A DNA stretch of 64,000 nt from the NCBI RefSeq assembly GCF_003253545.1, contig NZ_QKYV01000002.1, positions 62,001-126,000 of the forward strand, given 5' to 3'. Both the position numbers and the translations under genes were made by a program. Below are positions 16,922 through 25,617 of the stretch, in pieces (positions within the stretch are counted from its first letter, which is position 1; the number at the start of each line of letters is the position of its first letter). The notes beneath the pieces are model-generated. The model saw nothing but the letters and a program-made list of their open reading frames with translations, ran no database searches and was not told the DNA's origin. Origin of the DNA: Mesonia algae (GTDB lineage Bacteria; Bacteroidota; Bacteroidia; Flavobacteriales; Flavobacteriaceae).

Positions 16922-17665
16922 ATGAGAATAATTCCTGCCATAGATATTATAGACGGTAAATGTGTACGACTGTCAAAAGGAGATTATAACACTAAAAAAA
17001 TATATAATGAAAGTCCGTTAGAGGTTGCAAAGCAATTTGAAGCACACGGAATTCAGCATTTACATTTAGTAGATTTAGATGGCGCTAAAAGTAAGCACAT
17101 TGTAAATTATAAAATATTAGAACAAATTGCCTCTAAAACAAAAATGAATATTGATTTTGGTGGCGGACTAAAATCGGATGAAGATCTTAAAATTGCTTTT
17201 GAAAGTGGAGCAAAACAAATTACCGGAGGAAGTATTGCGGTTAAGGATAAAGTAATTTTTGAGAGTTGGATTGAAAAATATGGAGCCGAAAAAATAATTT
17301 TAGGGGCAGATGCTAAAGATGAAATGATTGCAGTTTCAGGTTGGCAAGAAGAGTCTAAAGAGGAGTTAATTCCTTTTATTCAATCTTACCAAGAAAAAGG
17401 AATTGAATACGTAATTTGTACTGATATTAGCAAAGATGGTATGTTAGAAGGTCCTTCTTTTGATTTGTATAAAAAAATATTAGAAGAAACTGTCACTTCA
17501 ACCGGAGACAAGAAAATCAAATTAATAGCTTCAGGAGGGATTTCAACATTTGATGAGCTTCCTAAACTTGCAGAAATGGGCTGTGAAGGGACAATTATTG
17601 GTAAAGCCATCTATGAAAACAGAATCTCTTTAAAACAATTAGAAGATTACATATTAAACTACTAA
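16922..17665 (+). CDS. hisA: ProFAR isomerase
   Basis: HisA opens the ribosyl ring of ProFAR in an Amadori rearrangement. The 247-residue beta/alpha barrel starts [16 protein letters not shown] with the catalytic Asp, has [12 protein letters not shown], a second Asp in [13 protein letters not shown], and the phosphate-binding ASGGIST and [10 protein letters not shown]. It differs from HisF by the missing CLD start. The gap to hisF is 200 bp and carries three repeat elements. Confidence 0.96.
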   Translation: MRIIPAIDIIDGKCVRLSKGDYNTKKIYNESPLEVAKQFEAHGIQHLHLVDLDGAKSKHIVNYKILEQIASKTKMNIDFGGGLKSDEDLKIAFESGAKQITGGSIAVKDKVIFESWIEKYGAEKIILGADAKDEMIAVSGWQEESKEELIPFIQSYQEKGIEYVICTDISKDGMLEGPSFDLYKKILEETVTSTGDKKIKLIASGGISTFDELPKLAEMGCEGTIIGKAIYENRISLKQLEDYILNY

Positions 17666-17687
17666 TAATAAAATTAGAAGTATAAAT

Positions 17688-17816
17688 GTCATTTTAAGCG
17701 GAGTCGAGAAGTCTTTATGATTGATAAAAACAAGATGAGATCCTAGGTCAAGTCTGGAATGACGAAATTTAAAAATAACTAGAGTACGTCATGTTGAACT
17801 TGACTCAGCATTGCAT
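17688..17816 (+). repeat. Palindromic repeat cluster between hisA and hisF
   Basis: Elements are a GTCATTTTAAGC/GTCGAGAAGTC type at 17688-17712, an inverted copy of the CCCAGA type with a damaged stem at 17734-17764, and a forward copy with base changes (GTTGAA/CTCAGC) at 17788-17816. The changes here are not all compensated, so some copies appear to be decaying. Confidence 0.72.
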
Positions 17817-17865
17817 CAACAGAGAAAATAGAACATTGAATACATTTCAATAAAAAAAATATATT

Positions 17866-18621
17866 ATGCTTACCAAAAGAATAGTTCCTTGTCTAGATAT
17901 TAAAAACGGAAGAACGGTAAAAGGCGTGAACTTTTTAGATTTACGGGATGCGGGAGATCCTGTAGAATTAGCTCAAATTTATGCTGAAAATGGAGCAGAT
18001 GAGTTGGTTTTTTTGGATATATCTGCTACAGAAGAAAAACGAAAAACACTAGCTAATTTGGTACTTCACGTAGCAGAGAAAGTAAATATTCCGTTTACAG
18101 TTGGTGGAGGTATTTCTTCGGTAGAAGATGTAGATATTCTTTTGCAATCTGGAGCAGATAAAGTTTCTATTAATTCTTCCGCAGTAAAAAGACCAGATTT
18201 AATTAATGAGCTTTCAGCTAAATTTGGTAGTCAATGTGTGGTAGTAGCCATAGATGCAAAACAAGTTGATGACGAATGGATTGTGCATTTAGTTGGTGGT
18301 AAAGTACCTACTAAATTAAACTTATTTGATTGGGCAAAAGAAGTGGAAAAACGTGGAGCTGGTGAAATTTTATTCACTTCTATGAATAATGACGGAACTA
18401 AAAATGGATTTGCTAATGAAGCTTTGGCTAAACTATCTAATGAGTTGAATATACCTATTATTGCTTCTGGAGGTGCAGGAAATATGCAACATTTTGCAGA
18501 TACATTTAAAGAAGGAAAAGCAGATGCAGCTTTAGCAGCAAGTGTATTTCATTTTAAAGAAATAGCAATACCAGAATTAAAAAGTTTTTTGAGTAAAGAA
18601 GGAGTCTTAGTAAGAAGATAA
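17866..18621 (+). CDS. hisF: Imidazole glycerol phosphate synthase, cyclase subunit
   Basis: HisF closes the imidazole ring using ammonia from HisH, giving IGP and AICAR. The 251-residue barrel begins [22 protein letters not shown] with the catalytic Asp, has [36 protein letters not shown] with the second Asp and [11 protein letters not shown]. It pairs with hisH earlier in the operon. A 271-bp repeat-rich gap follows. Confidence 0.97.
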   Translation: MLTKRIVPCLDIKNGRTVKGVNFLDLRDAGDPVELAQIYAENGADELVFLDISATEEKRKTLANLVLHVAEKVNIPFTVGGGISSVEDVDILLQSGADKVSINSSAVKRPDLINELSAKFGSQCVVVAIDAKQVDDEWIVHLVGGKVPTKLNLFDWAKEVEKRGAGEILFTSMNNDGTKNGFANEALAKLSNELNIPIIASGGAGNMQHFADTFKEGKADAALAASVFHFKEIAIPELKSFLSKEGVLVRR

Positions 18622-18634
18622 ATTAATAGGATGT

Positions 18635-18777
18635 GTCATACTCAACAGGATTCAATATCACATTAAGATGACAAAAATATAAGGTTACGTCATGCTGAAT
18701 TTATTTCAGCATCGCATTGAGAGAGAAAAAAGTTAAGTATTACGATTGCTGTACTGAATTTACTTCGGTATATCACG
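18635..18777 (+). repeat. Degenerate palindromic repeats between hisF and hisIE
   Basis: The 271-bp gap has a decayed copy at 18635-18664, a recognisable forward copy at 18689-18717 (GCTGAA/TTCAGC with an altered loop), a decayed copy at about 18749-18777 and a possible remnant near 18810-18830. No coding potential is visible. Confidence 0.65.
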
Positions 18778-18892
18778 CATTAATAAAGCATCACAGAGAT
18801 ACTAATAAGATTCTGAAACAACTTCAGGATAATGAACAAATAATAAATTACTACCTCAAGCAAAGTCATGAGGTTGCATAAATTACAAAACA

Positions 18893-19489
18893 ATGAATAT
18901 AGATTTTAATAAAAACAATGACGGACTTGTGCCTGCGGTGATTCAAGACGCTAAAACCTTAAAAGTTTTGATGTTGGGGTATATGAATGAAGAAGCATTT
19001 TTAAAAACTAACGAATCTAAAAAAGTAACTTTTTATAGTAGAACTAAAAAACGTTTATGGACCAAAGGGGAAGAAAGTGGAAACTTTTTACAATTAGTAG
19101 ACATCAAATTAGATTGTGATAATGATACGCTTTTAATACACGTAAACCCAGTAGGTCCTGTTTGTCATAAAGGAGATGATACTTGTTGGCAAGAGAAAAA
19201 TAAACAAGACTATGGGTTTATTTCAGAATTAGAACAAATTATTGAAAACCGTAAAAATCAATCTACGCCAGACGATAGTTATGTAGCTTCACTTTTTGCT
19301 AAAGGGATGAATAAAATTGCGCAAAAAGTAGGGGAAGAGGCAGTAGAAGTAGTTATTGAAGCAAAAGATGATAATGAAAACCTGTTCTTAAATGAGTCAG
19401 CAGATTTATTATTTCATTATTTAATTTTATTAAAAGCAAAAGGCTATGAATTAAACGATATTGTAAAGGTTTTACAAAATAGACATTAA
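18893..19489 (+). CDS. hisI: Bifunctional PRA-CH / PRA-PH hydrolase
   Basis: This fusion (HisIE) carries out the second and third steps of histidine synthesis. The N-terminal cyclohydrolase (about 1-105) has MLGYMNEEAFLKT, SRTKKRLWTKGEESGN and the metal-binding Cys/Asp stretch DCDNDTLL and GPVCHKGDDTCW. The C-terminal pyrophosphohydrolase (about 110-198) has KVGEEAVEVVIEAKDD and ESADLLFHYL with the acidic helix pair. It overlaps the next gene by one base. Confidence 0.96.
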   Translation: MNIDFNKNNDGLVPAVIQDAKTLKVLMLGYMNEEAFLKTNESKKVTFYSRTKKRLWTKGEESGNFLQLVDIKLDCDNDTLLIHVNPVGPVCHKGDDTCWQEKNKQDYGFISELEQIIENRKNQSTPDDSYVASLFAKGMNKIAQKVGEEAVEVVIEAKDDNENLFLNESADLLFHYLILLKAKGYELNDIVKVLQNRH

Positions 19490-20133
19490 TGAATATACAT
19501 CGTAACAATTATAGGTTTGAAAGTGAGGTAGTTTTATTTATCAACGGACAATTTCCTGAAAAAATTCCGCAATTAACTCACTTTCAAAAAATATACTGTA
19601 CTGACGGTGCTTATAAAAGTTTAAAAGCTAAAGGTATTCAGCCAGATGTAGTCTCTGGTGATTTTGATTCTATTGCAATTACTGAAATTTCTTCTGAAAT
19701 AAAAATTATTGAAACGCCAGATCAAAATGCTACAGATTTTGAAAAAGCACTGAGAATCATTATTCAAGATGGTTTTAATAGTGTTTCTGTATTTGGTTGT
19801 AGCGGATTAGAACAAGACCACTTTCTAGGGAATTTAACCTCGATGTTAAAACATAAAGCGGAGATTAATATTAGGTGTTTTGATGATTACGGATTTTATT
19901 TTTTTGCTGAAAAACATACACTTTTAGAAGGATTTAAAACAGAAATATTTTCTCTTTATCCATTTCCAGAAACAAATAACGTTACTTCTACTGGTGTAAA
20001 ATATCCATTATCTAATGAAGATTTAAGTATAACTACCAAAATAGGCACTCGTAATACTATTATAGAAAATACTGCCACGGTAAGTTTTGAAGAAGGTAAT
20101 TTGTTACTTTTTGTTCAAGATCAATCAAAGTAA
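19489..20133 (+). CDS. Thiamine pyrophosphokinase
   Basis: The enzyme moves pyrophosphate from ATP to thiamine to make the cofactor. In 214 residues it shows CTDGAYKSLKAKGIQPDVVSGDFDS with the GDFDS motif, then TPDQNATDFEKAL, and GCSGLEQDHFLGNL where the family usually has GxxGGRxDH, so the glycines are partly replaced. The C-terminal beta domain follows (GVKYPLSNEDL). Its ATG overlaps the hisIE stop, so it is translated with the histidine operon. The substituted motif leaves a little doubt about activity. Confidence 0.85.
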   Translation: MNIHRNNYRFESEVVLFINGQFPEKIPQLTHFQKIYCTDGAYKSLKAKGIQPDVVSGDFDSIAITEISSEIKIIETPDQNATDFEKALRIIIQDGFNSVSVFGCSGLEQDHFLGNLTSMLKHKAEINIRCFDDYGFYFFAEKHTLLEGFKTEIFSLYPFPETNNVTSTGVKYPLSNEDLSITTKIGTRNTIIENTATVSFEEGNLLLFVQDQSK

Positions 20134-20142
20134 ATTCTCATC

Positions 20143-20361
20143 GTCATAGGGTATTTGATTCAGCATCCCATACCGCTGAGTAATTTCAATACAAAAAATG
20201 AAGAAGTATGATGAGATCCCAAATCAAGTTTGGGATGACGATAATTCAAATACAAAGTAAATTCTCATCGTCATGCTGAACTTGATTCAGCATCACATCA
20301 AAATAATAAAAGTGATTGTCTGCAAACCTGTATGTGATCCCTAAATCAAGTTAGGGATGAC
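20143..20361 (+). repeat. Palindromic repeats upstream of the GIY-YIG gene
   Basis: This 300-bp gap (20134-20433) holds four elements: a recombined copy at 20143-20171 whose arms no longer match (AGGGTA against TTCAGC), an inverted copy at 20210-20239, a forward copy at 20270-20298 and an inverted copy at 20334-20361. The last two form a 92-bp inverted pair that recurs downstream of the nuclease gene at 20778-20868. No other gene is visible. Confidence 0.82.
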
Positions 20362-20363
20362 TT

Positions 20364-20391
20364 TTGGCTTTTTTTATTGTAGTTAATTTTG
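20364..20391 (+). promoter_or_regulatory. Probable promoter of the GIY-YIG gene
   Basis: TTG at 20364-20366 and TAATTTTG at 20384-20391 are separated by 17 bp, within the accepted range for Bacteroidota promoters. It starts right after the last repeat of the upstream cluster and lies about 43 bp before the ATG, so the nuclease gene seems to be its own transcription unit. Confidence 0.5.
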
Positions 20392-20433
20392 ATTAATTTC
20401 ATTTTGATATTTCTTCACAGAAAATAATTTATA

Positions 20434-20715
20434 ATGAAAACTTCCTATGTTTATATAATGACTAATGAATATAGAACTACACTCTATATTGGTGTTACAT
20501 CTAATTTAAGCAAACGAATAACAGAGCACCAATTAGGTAAAGCTTCTTTATTTACTGCAAAATATAACTTGAAGTATTTAATTTATTTCGAAGAATTTTT
20601 AGACATTCAAGAAGCGATAAAAAGAGAGAAACAACTGAAAAGTTGGAAAAAGAATTGGAAAATTGATTTGGTTAAAAAACTAAACCCTGAATTAAAAACA
20701 ATTGAACTAACCTAA
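20434..20715 (+). CDS. Small GIY-YIG nuclease-domain protein
   Basis: This 93-residue protein is nearly all GIY-YIG domain. YVYIMTN (residues 6-12) stands for the GIY strand, TLYIGVTSNLSKRITEH carries the YIG strand and the catalytic-type Arg, and AIKREKQLKSWKKNWKIDLV includes the Glu of the active site with the basic helix. It matches the short stand-alone UPF0213/YhbQ-like group, whose members nick or cut DNA or have unknown roles. It is bracketed by palindromic repeats on both sides; the downstream one starts 3 bp after its stop. That arrangement suggests a functional link with the repeats, which is inference. Confidence 0.88.
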   Translation: MKTSYVYIMTNEYRTTLYIGVTSNLSKRITEHQLGKASLFTAKYNLKYLIYFEEFLDIQEAIKREKQLKSWKKNWKIDLVKKLNPELKTIELT

Positions 20716-20718
20716 CCG

Positions 20719-20868
20719 AATGAGATCCCAGATCAAGTCTGGGATGACGATATGTAGAAGGCAAAATTAATTCTTTAGTCATGCTGAACTTGATTCAGCA
20801 TCGCATCAAAATAATAAAAGTGATTGTCTGCAAACTTGTATGTGATCCCAAATCAAGTTTGGGGTGAC
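20719..20868 (+). repeat. Palindromic repeats downstream of the GIY-YIG gene
   Basis: An inverted copy with a perfect stem (CCCAGA/TCTGGG) at 20719-20748 is followed by a forward copy at 20778-20807 and an inverted copy at 20842-20868. The last two plus their spacer (with AGTGATTGTCTGCAAAC) repeat 20270-20361 almost base for base. The first copy, 3 bp after the nuclease stop, may also serve as its terminator. Confidence 0.83.
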
Positions 20869-20895
20869 GATAATTCAAAAGAAGAATAAGTTTTA

Positions 20896-20903
20896 TAACT
20901 TTG
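20896..20903 (+). promoter_or_regulatory. -7 box upstream of the DUF2461 gene
   Basis: TAACTTTG fits TAnnTTTG and lies 17 bp before the ATG at 20920. There is only a TTC where a -33 TTG would be expected. Confidence 0.45.
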
Positions 20904-20919
20904 AAGAAAAACACTTGTT

Positions 20920-21597
20920 ATGAAATCTATACCCCAAGAAGCACTCCCATTTCTACTTCAGCTGCAAAATAATAACAATAGAGACTGGTTTGATGAGCAT
21001 AAACCCAAATTCAAATCTATTGAAGCAGAAATGAAAGAATTCTATAAAGAAATTGAATTTCAACTAAATCAGCATGATCAAATTGAAAAAACAAAAGCTT
21101 TTAGAATTTATAGAGATGTTCGTTTTTCTAAAGATAAAACTCCATATAAAACTAATTTTGGCGCTAGTTTTACTCGTAAAAAACCAGAATTAAGAGGTGG
21201 GTATTACGTACATATTCAGCCAGATAATAAGTCTTTTATTGCTGTAGGTTTTTGGAATCCGGCTAAAGAAGATTTATACCGAATTAGAAAAGAGGTAGAA
21301 ACGGATGCAGAAGAGATAAAAGAAATTCTTCAGCAAAAAGAATTAAAAAAGTTTTGGGGTAAAGTAGAAGGGGAGCGTTTAAAAACAGCACCTAAAGGTT
21401 TTGATAAATCGCATCCAGATATTGATTTATTGAATTTAAAACAATGGACATTTACTAAAAAGTTTAACGATAAGGAGGTACTGGAGCCGAAGTTTGCTAG
21501 TACCGTTAATGATCATTTTAAAGCAATAAAACCATTTTTTAATTATATGAGTAGTGTTTTAACTACAGATTTAAACGGAGTTTCTTTAATTGATTAA
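20920..21597 (+). CDS. DUF2461 family protein
   Basis: The 225-residue protein matches the DUF2461 (TIGR02453) family by pattern: ALPFLLQLQNNNNRDWFDEHKPKF at the N-terminus, then KAFRIYRDVRFSKDKTPYKTNFGASF and GGYYVHIQPDNKSFIAVGFWNP. The family is widespread in Bacteria and fungi and its biochemical role is not known to me. It has its own -7 box and is convergent with the next gene, whose stop lies 2 bp away. Confidence 0.85.
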   Translation: MKSIPQEALPFLLQLQNNNNRDWFDEHKPKFKSIEAEMKEFYKEIEFQLNQHDQIEKTKAFRIYRDVRFSKDKTPYKTNFGASFTRKKPELRGGYYVHIQPDNKSFIAVGFWNPAKEDLYRIRKEVETDAEEIKEILQQKELKKFWGKVEGERLKTAPKGFDKSHPDIDLLNLKQWTFTKKFNDKEVLEPKFASTVNDHFKAIKPFFNYMSSVLTTDLNGVSLID

Positions 21598-21598
21598 T

Positions 21599-22138
21599 CT
21601 ATTTCTTTACGTTTAAAGAATTCATGATTTCTGCTGCGGTACTTTTCCATTCTGATAAAATTTCTTCAGAACAATTAAAAGTACAAAGTAATAGTTTATC
21701 GTTTAAATTGGTAAAGAAAATTAAATTATAAATATTGGTGTCAGCTGCTGGAGTAATTAGTTCTAAATAACCTACATTTTGTCCGTTTATATTTCTTATA
21801 CCTTGATCTTTCCATTCTGAAGAAGGATAAAATGATTTGAAAGTCTTAACAAATGTATTTTTATATGTTTCAATAAGCTCTTGGTTAGCAGGGCTTGGTG
21901 TTAAATTAAATGCTACATTTATATTTCCTTTTTCATTAGAATATGCCAATGTTGGTCTTCTAGATAAGGGATATTTTATTTTGAGGAGTTCTTCAGACAT
22001 TACTTCAAAACCAACTGGGACTTTAATTTGCAGTTTATCTTCGAACAAAGAAATTTCTTTAAGTTGATGAATTTGAGCAGATATGGTATATGCTGGAATA
22101 ACTAAAAAACAAAAGACTAGTGATTTGAAATATTTCAT
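21599..22138 (-). CDS. Secreted protein of unknown function
   Basis: The 179-residue product starts with a signal peptide (MKYFKSLVFCFLVIPAYTISAQ, cleavage likely after SA-Q) and continues with a mixed beta-strand region resembling a lipid- or ligand-binding stress protein, e.g. LTPSPANQELIETYKNTFVKTFKSFYPSSEW and LIFFTNLNDKLLLCTFNCSEE. I do not recognise a defined family. It is probably periplasmic. It stands alone, convergent with the DUF2461 gene and following cysM on the same strand after a hairpin. Confidence 0.6.
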   Translation of the reverse strand: MKYFKSLVFCFLVIPAYTISAQIHQLKEISLFEDKLQIKVPVGFEVMSEELLKIKYPLSRRPTLAYSNEKGNINVAFNLTPSPANQELIETYKNTFVKTFKSFYPSSEWKDQGIRNINGQNVGYLELITPAADTNIYNLIFFTNLNDKLLLCTFNCSEEILSEWKSTAAEIMNSLNVKK

Positions 22139-22177
22139 TAGAAGAGGGATGCTAATTAAAAATGATGGCTTGTAAAT

Positions 22178-22226
22178 ATAAAATTCGGAAATAATAAGAT
22201 GTCCATCATATCATTATTTCCGAATT
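22178..22226 (-). terminator. Terminator-like hairpin after cysM
   Basis: Arms 22182-22195 and 22213-22226 (AATTCGGAAATAAT and complement) pair over 14 bp around a 17-base loop that has its own small stem. On the minus strand the hairpin follows the cysM stop and runs into a T-rich stretch. Confidence 0.6.
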
Positions 22227-22253
22227 CACAAAAATAGACTTTTAAATCAAAAA

Positions 22254-23138
22254 CTATTCTTCAAACAAATTAGAAGAAAGATAACGGTCTCCACGATCAC
22301 AAACAATAGATACTACCACACCTTCTTCCATAGTATCTATAAGTTTTAATGCTGCTGCTGCTGCACCGCCGCTACTCATACCTGCAAAAATCCCTTCTTC
22401 TTTTGCTAAGCGTTTGGTCATTGCTCTAGCTTCCTTTTCACTAATTTCAATTACTTGATCTACTTTTTTAGGATTAAAAATTTTAGGTAAATATTCTGTT
22501 GGCCATTTTCTAATTCCAGGAATCTTAGAATTATCTGTAGGTTGTACGCCAATAATTTGAATAGCTTCGTTTTGTTCTTTTAAATAAGTAGAAGTCCCCA
22601 TAATAGTACCTGTAGTACCCATAGAGGAGACAAAATGAGTTATTTTTTGGTTAGTATCTCTCCAAATTTCTGGTCCGGTGGTTTTGTAATGCGCTTTCCA
22701 ATTGTCATTATTTGCAAATTGATTTAAACCTACATAGCCTTCATTTTTCACTTTATTTTCAGCATAATCACGAGAACCCATAATTCCAGTTTCACTAGAA
22801 GTTAAAGTCACTTTTGCACCATAAGCACGCATAGTTTGTATACGCTCTTTGGTAGAATTTTCTGGCATGACTAACTCTATATTTAGATTAAAAAGTTTTG
22901 CAATAAGTGCCAGTGCAATACCTGTATTACCACTAGTGGCTTCAATAAGTTTCGAGTCTTCGTTAATATCGCCACGCTCTAAAGCACTTTTAATCATATT
23001 ATAAGCAGGACGGTCTTTTACACTTCCGCCAGGATTATTTCCTTCCAACTTAAAAAATAACTTTACATTTTTATTTTTCACTAAGTTTTGTGCTTCCGCT
23101 AAAGGAGTGTTTCCTATTAAATCTAATATACTACTCAT
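22254..23138 (-). CDS. cysM: Cysteine synthase, CysM type
   Basis: The enzyme makes cysteine from O-acetylserine and sulfide (or thiosulfate), using PLP. The 294 residues include [16 protein letters not shown] with the PLP Lys at residue 41, the substrate loop [15 protein letters not shown], the phosphate-binding [16 protein letters not shown], and the C-terminal [17 protein letters not shown]. The sequence is closer to CysM than CysK. It overlaps the end of cysE by 8 bp, so the two are one operon. Confidence 0.93.
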   Translation of the reverse strand: MSSILDLIGNTPLAEAQNLVKNKNVKLFFKLEGNNPGGSVKDRPAYNMIKSALERGDINEDSKLIEATSGNTGIALALIAKLFNLNIELVMPENSTKERIQTMRAYGAKVTLTSSETGIMGSRDYAENKVKNEGYVGLNQFANNDNWKAHYKTTGPEIWRDTNQKITHFVSSMGTTGTIMGTSTYLKEQNEAIQIIGVQPTDNSKIPGIRKWPTEYLPKIFNPKKVDQVIEISEKEARAMTKRLAKEEGIFAGMSSGGAAAAALKLIDTMEEGVVVSIVCDRGDRYLSSNLFEE

Positions 23139-23919
23139 AATTTTGTCTAATTTTAATTTCAGGACTGTGCGTGACTAAAGAATTTTCAGGAATAGAAGAA
23201 GTAATCCATACATTTCCACCAATAATGCTGTTTTTTCCGACAATAGTCTTTCCTCCTAATATGGTTGCATTTGCATAAATAGTCACATTATTTTCTACTG
23301 TAGGATGTCTTTTCGTGTTTTTTAAATTCTTTTCTACATATAATGCGCCTAAAGTTACTCCTTGATAAATTTTTACGTTATTTTTAATTTCGGCAGTTTC
23401 ACCAATCACGATACCTGTCGCGTGGTCTATAAAAAATGATGTACCTATAGTTGCTCCAGGATGAATATCTACACCCGTTAAACGATGAGCATATTCTGTC
23501 ATCATTCTTGGGACTAACGGAAAACCAGCTTCATGAAACTCGTGAGCAAAACGATAGATAGCTACAGCAAAAAAACCAGGATAACTTAAGTAAACCTCTT
23601 CTATAGAATTAGAAGCAGGGTCGTTAGTAAAAATAGCTTCTGCATCTTTGTTTAATTTACATAACAACTCGGGTAATTTAGCTAGATAATTGTCCCAGAG
23701 TTTAAAACAAGGTTTCTCAAGATCCCAACAAGCTAAATCTACTAGCGTTTCAAAATCTTTTTCTAACTCTTCTAAATTTTTTGCAACGGGAATTTCAGCA
23801 TCAAAAAGCGTGTGAAATAATTTATTGGTAAAACTTTCAGTAGAAGTTTTAAGTCGGAATTTTAAATGCGGTACCTTCTTCTGATTCTCTATTTGTTGAA
23901 TGACTTCTTCTTTGTTCAT
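23131..23919 (-). CDS. cysE: Serine O-acetyltransferase
   Basis: CysE acetylates serine to give the substrate of CysM. The 262-residue protein has an N-terminal helical domain (residues 1-150, like the EpsC group) and a C-terminal left-handed beta helix with [30 protein letters not shown], where the acetyl-CoA His lies, and YQGVTLGAL. It ends [16 protein letters not shown]. Divergent from the truA-like gene across 148 bp in which I see no clear control site. Confidence 0.93.
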   Translation of the reverse strand: MNKEEVIQQIENQKKVPHLKFRLKTSTESFTNKLFHTLFDAEIPVAKNLEELEKDFETLVDLACWDLEKPCFKLWDNYLAKLPELLCKLNKDAEAIFTNDPASNSIEEVYLSYPGFFAVAIYRFAHEFHEAGFPLVPRMMTEYAHRLTGVDIHPGATIGTSFFIDHATGIVIGETAEIKNNVKIYQGVTLGALYVEKNLKNTKRHPTVENNVTIYANATILGGKTIVGKNSIIGGNVWITSSIPENSLVTHSPEIKIRQNYE

Positions 23920-24067
23920 ATATTACTGATTACAAAAACTAAATTATGAATATTGATCTTGTTAATCCTTATTATAAAGAAATAAATGCATTAATGAGTT
24001 AGCTTAGACGAAAAATTGATTTTATATTGACATTTTCCAATAAGTATTTATTTTTAAGATAAAAGAT

Positions 24068-24853
24068 ATGCAAAGAATTAGGTTTTACTACCTTATTAAA
24101 CTTCAATATTTAGGTTTTCGTTACCACGGTTGGCAAAAACAACCCGATGTAAATACAGTAGAAAGAATGGTAGAAAGAACCATCTCTTATGTTTTAGAGC
24201 GCAAAAAATTTAAACTTATTGCTGCAGGAAGAACAGATGCTAAAGTTTCTGTAAATCAGACTTATGTGGAGTTGTTTGTAGATAATGAACCGTTGAATAT
24301 TGAGGGATTTTTTCCATTATTAAATCAAAATCTACCACCAGATATAAGAGCTTTAGCAGTAACAGAAACCACTAAAGATTTTAATATTATAAACCATCCT
24401 AAACAAAAAGAGTATTTGTATTTTTTTGCGTTTGCAGAAAAGTTTCATCCCTTTTGTGCTCCATTTATGGTGTTTATGAAAGAAGATTTGAATATTGAAT
24501 TAATGAAAAAGGGAGCAAAGCTTTTTGAAGGAGAACATGATTTTTGGTCTTATGCATACAAACCAAAACCAGAAACGCAAACACAAGGTAAGATAGATGA
24601 GTGTGAAATTGTAGAAAATGATATTTACACGGCTAATTTTTTTCCGAAGAAAAGTTATGTGTTAAAAGTGAGAGGAAAAGGCTTTAAACGTCATCAAATA
24701 CGTTTAATGATGGGTACATTATTTGATTTAGGTAGAGGTCTAGTTACTTTAGAATTTATACAATCTACGCTAAATGCGGAAAATAAAATTAAGTTAGAAC
24801 ATATAGCACAACCATCGGGCTTGATATTGAATAAAGTAGATTTAGATGACTAA
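24068..24853 (+). CDS. TruA-family tRNA pseudouridine synthase
   Basis: TruA isomerises uridines at positions 38-40 of tRNAs. The 261-residue protein has the N-terminal strand LIKLQYLGFRYHGWQKQPDVNTVE and the catalytic-Asp motif AAGRTDAKVSVNQTYVEL, then GEHDFWSYAYK and GKGFKRHQIRLMMGTLFDLGRG. The usual GRTDxGVHA reads GRTDAKVSV, so the Asp is kept but the Gly and His are not, which marks a divergent paralogue. Flavobacteria commonly carry such a second copy; its tRNA target may differ. Confidence 0.83.
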   Translation: MQRIRFYYLIKLQYLGFRYHGWQKQPDVNTVERMVERTISYVLERKKFKLIAAGRTDAKVSVNQTYVELFVDNEPLNIEGFFPLLNQNLPPDIRALAVTETTKDFNIINHPKQKEYLYFFAFAEKFHPFCAPFMVFMKEDLNIELMKKGAKLFEGEHDFWSYAYKPKPETQTQGKIDECEIVENDIYTANFFPKKSYVLKVRGKGFKRHQIRLMMGTLFDLGRGLVTLEFIQSTLNAENKIKLEHIAQPSGLILNKVDLDD

Positions 24854-24895
24854 CTTTGTAATCAATTTTTTTATAAATCCTAAATTTATCTACGT

Positions 24896-25585
24896 TTGAA
24901 AGCTACTAAAATTGCTAAATACGGTTCTCTTTATTTTACGCTTGCTATTGTTTTAGTGTTAGTTGGTTTATTTTTTATCTATCCACCTTTTCAAGACTCA
25001 ATGAAAGAGCTTTGGAATGCATTAATGTCAGGTAATCAACAGGAGATTTCATCTGTAATAAAAAGTTTTGGTGCTTGGGGTATTGCAGCGATTATTCTTA
25101 TCATAATTTTACAAATGTTCCTAGTGGTTATACCTTCTTGGTTACCAATGATAGCTGCTGCTTTAGTATATGGAACCTTTTCTTCTATTTTAATTTCTTC
25201 TACGGGAGTTTTTCTAGCCTCTACAATAGGTTATTCTTTAGGTATTAGCCTTAGTGAGAATGCATTACATAAATTTATAAGTGATAAAACTTTTGATAAA
25301 CTTAATTATTGGGTTTCTCACTATGGGTTTTTGAGTATTGTTTTATTTAGAGTTTCTCCTTTTTTATCTAATGACGCCATTAGCGTATTAGCAGGTGGGC
25401 TAAAAATGAATTATATAAAATTTATTACAGCAACCATGATTGGTATTGTGCCACTAGCTACAGCTATTGCCTTTTTTGCTAGTGATATTGAAACTTTAAA
25501 AACAGGTCTTTATTGGATTGGTGGAGCTGGAATTGTATTTTATGGAATTTTCGTATTCATAGATCATAAAAAAAGAAAAGGATAA
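24896..25585 (+). CDS. TVP38/TMEM64 (DedA-like) membrane protein
   Basis: The 229-residue protein is an integral membrane protein with about six hydrophobic segments (first LYFTLAIVLVLVGLFFIY, last IGGAGIVFYGIFVFID). The SNARE-associated/VTT region holds GSLSENAL-like GYSLGISLSENAL and FRVSPFLSNDAISVLAGGLKM, typical of TVP38 proteins. The start is uncertain: the TTG at 24896 lies inside TACGTTTG (24891-24898), a good -7 box, and no ATG occurs before residue 35, which is past the first helix. Function in lipid or membrane homeostasis is only a family guess. Confidence 0.82.
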   Translation: MKATKIAKYGSLYFTLAIVLVLVGLFFIYPPFQDSMKELWNALMSGNQQEISSVIKSFGAWGIAAIILIIILQMFLVVIPSWLPMIAAALVYGTFSSILISSTGVFLASTIGYSLGISLSENALHKFISDKTFDKLNYWVSHYGFLSIVLFRVSPFLSNDAISVLAGGLKMNYIKFITATMIGIVPLATAIAFFASDIETLKTGLYWIGGAGIVFYGIFVFIDHKKRKG

Positions 25586-25617
25586 CCAACTTTTTTCAAC
25601 CTTCAATTTCCCTAGGT

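Noticed and set aside
12162-20868. CRISPR array suggested by many similar short repeats
   Set aside because: Copies occur in both orientations, at irregular spacing, are separated by his genes, and vary in stem sequence; no cas genes are seen.
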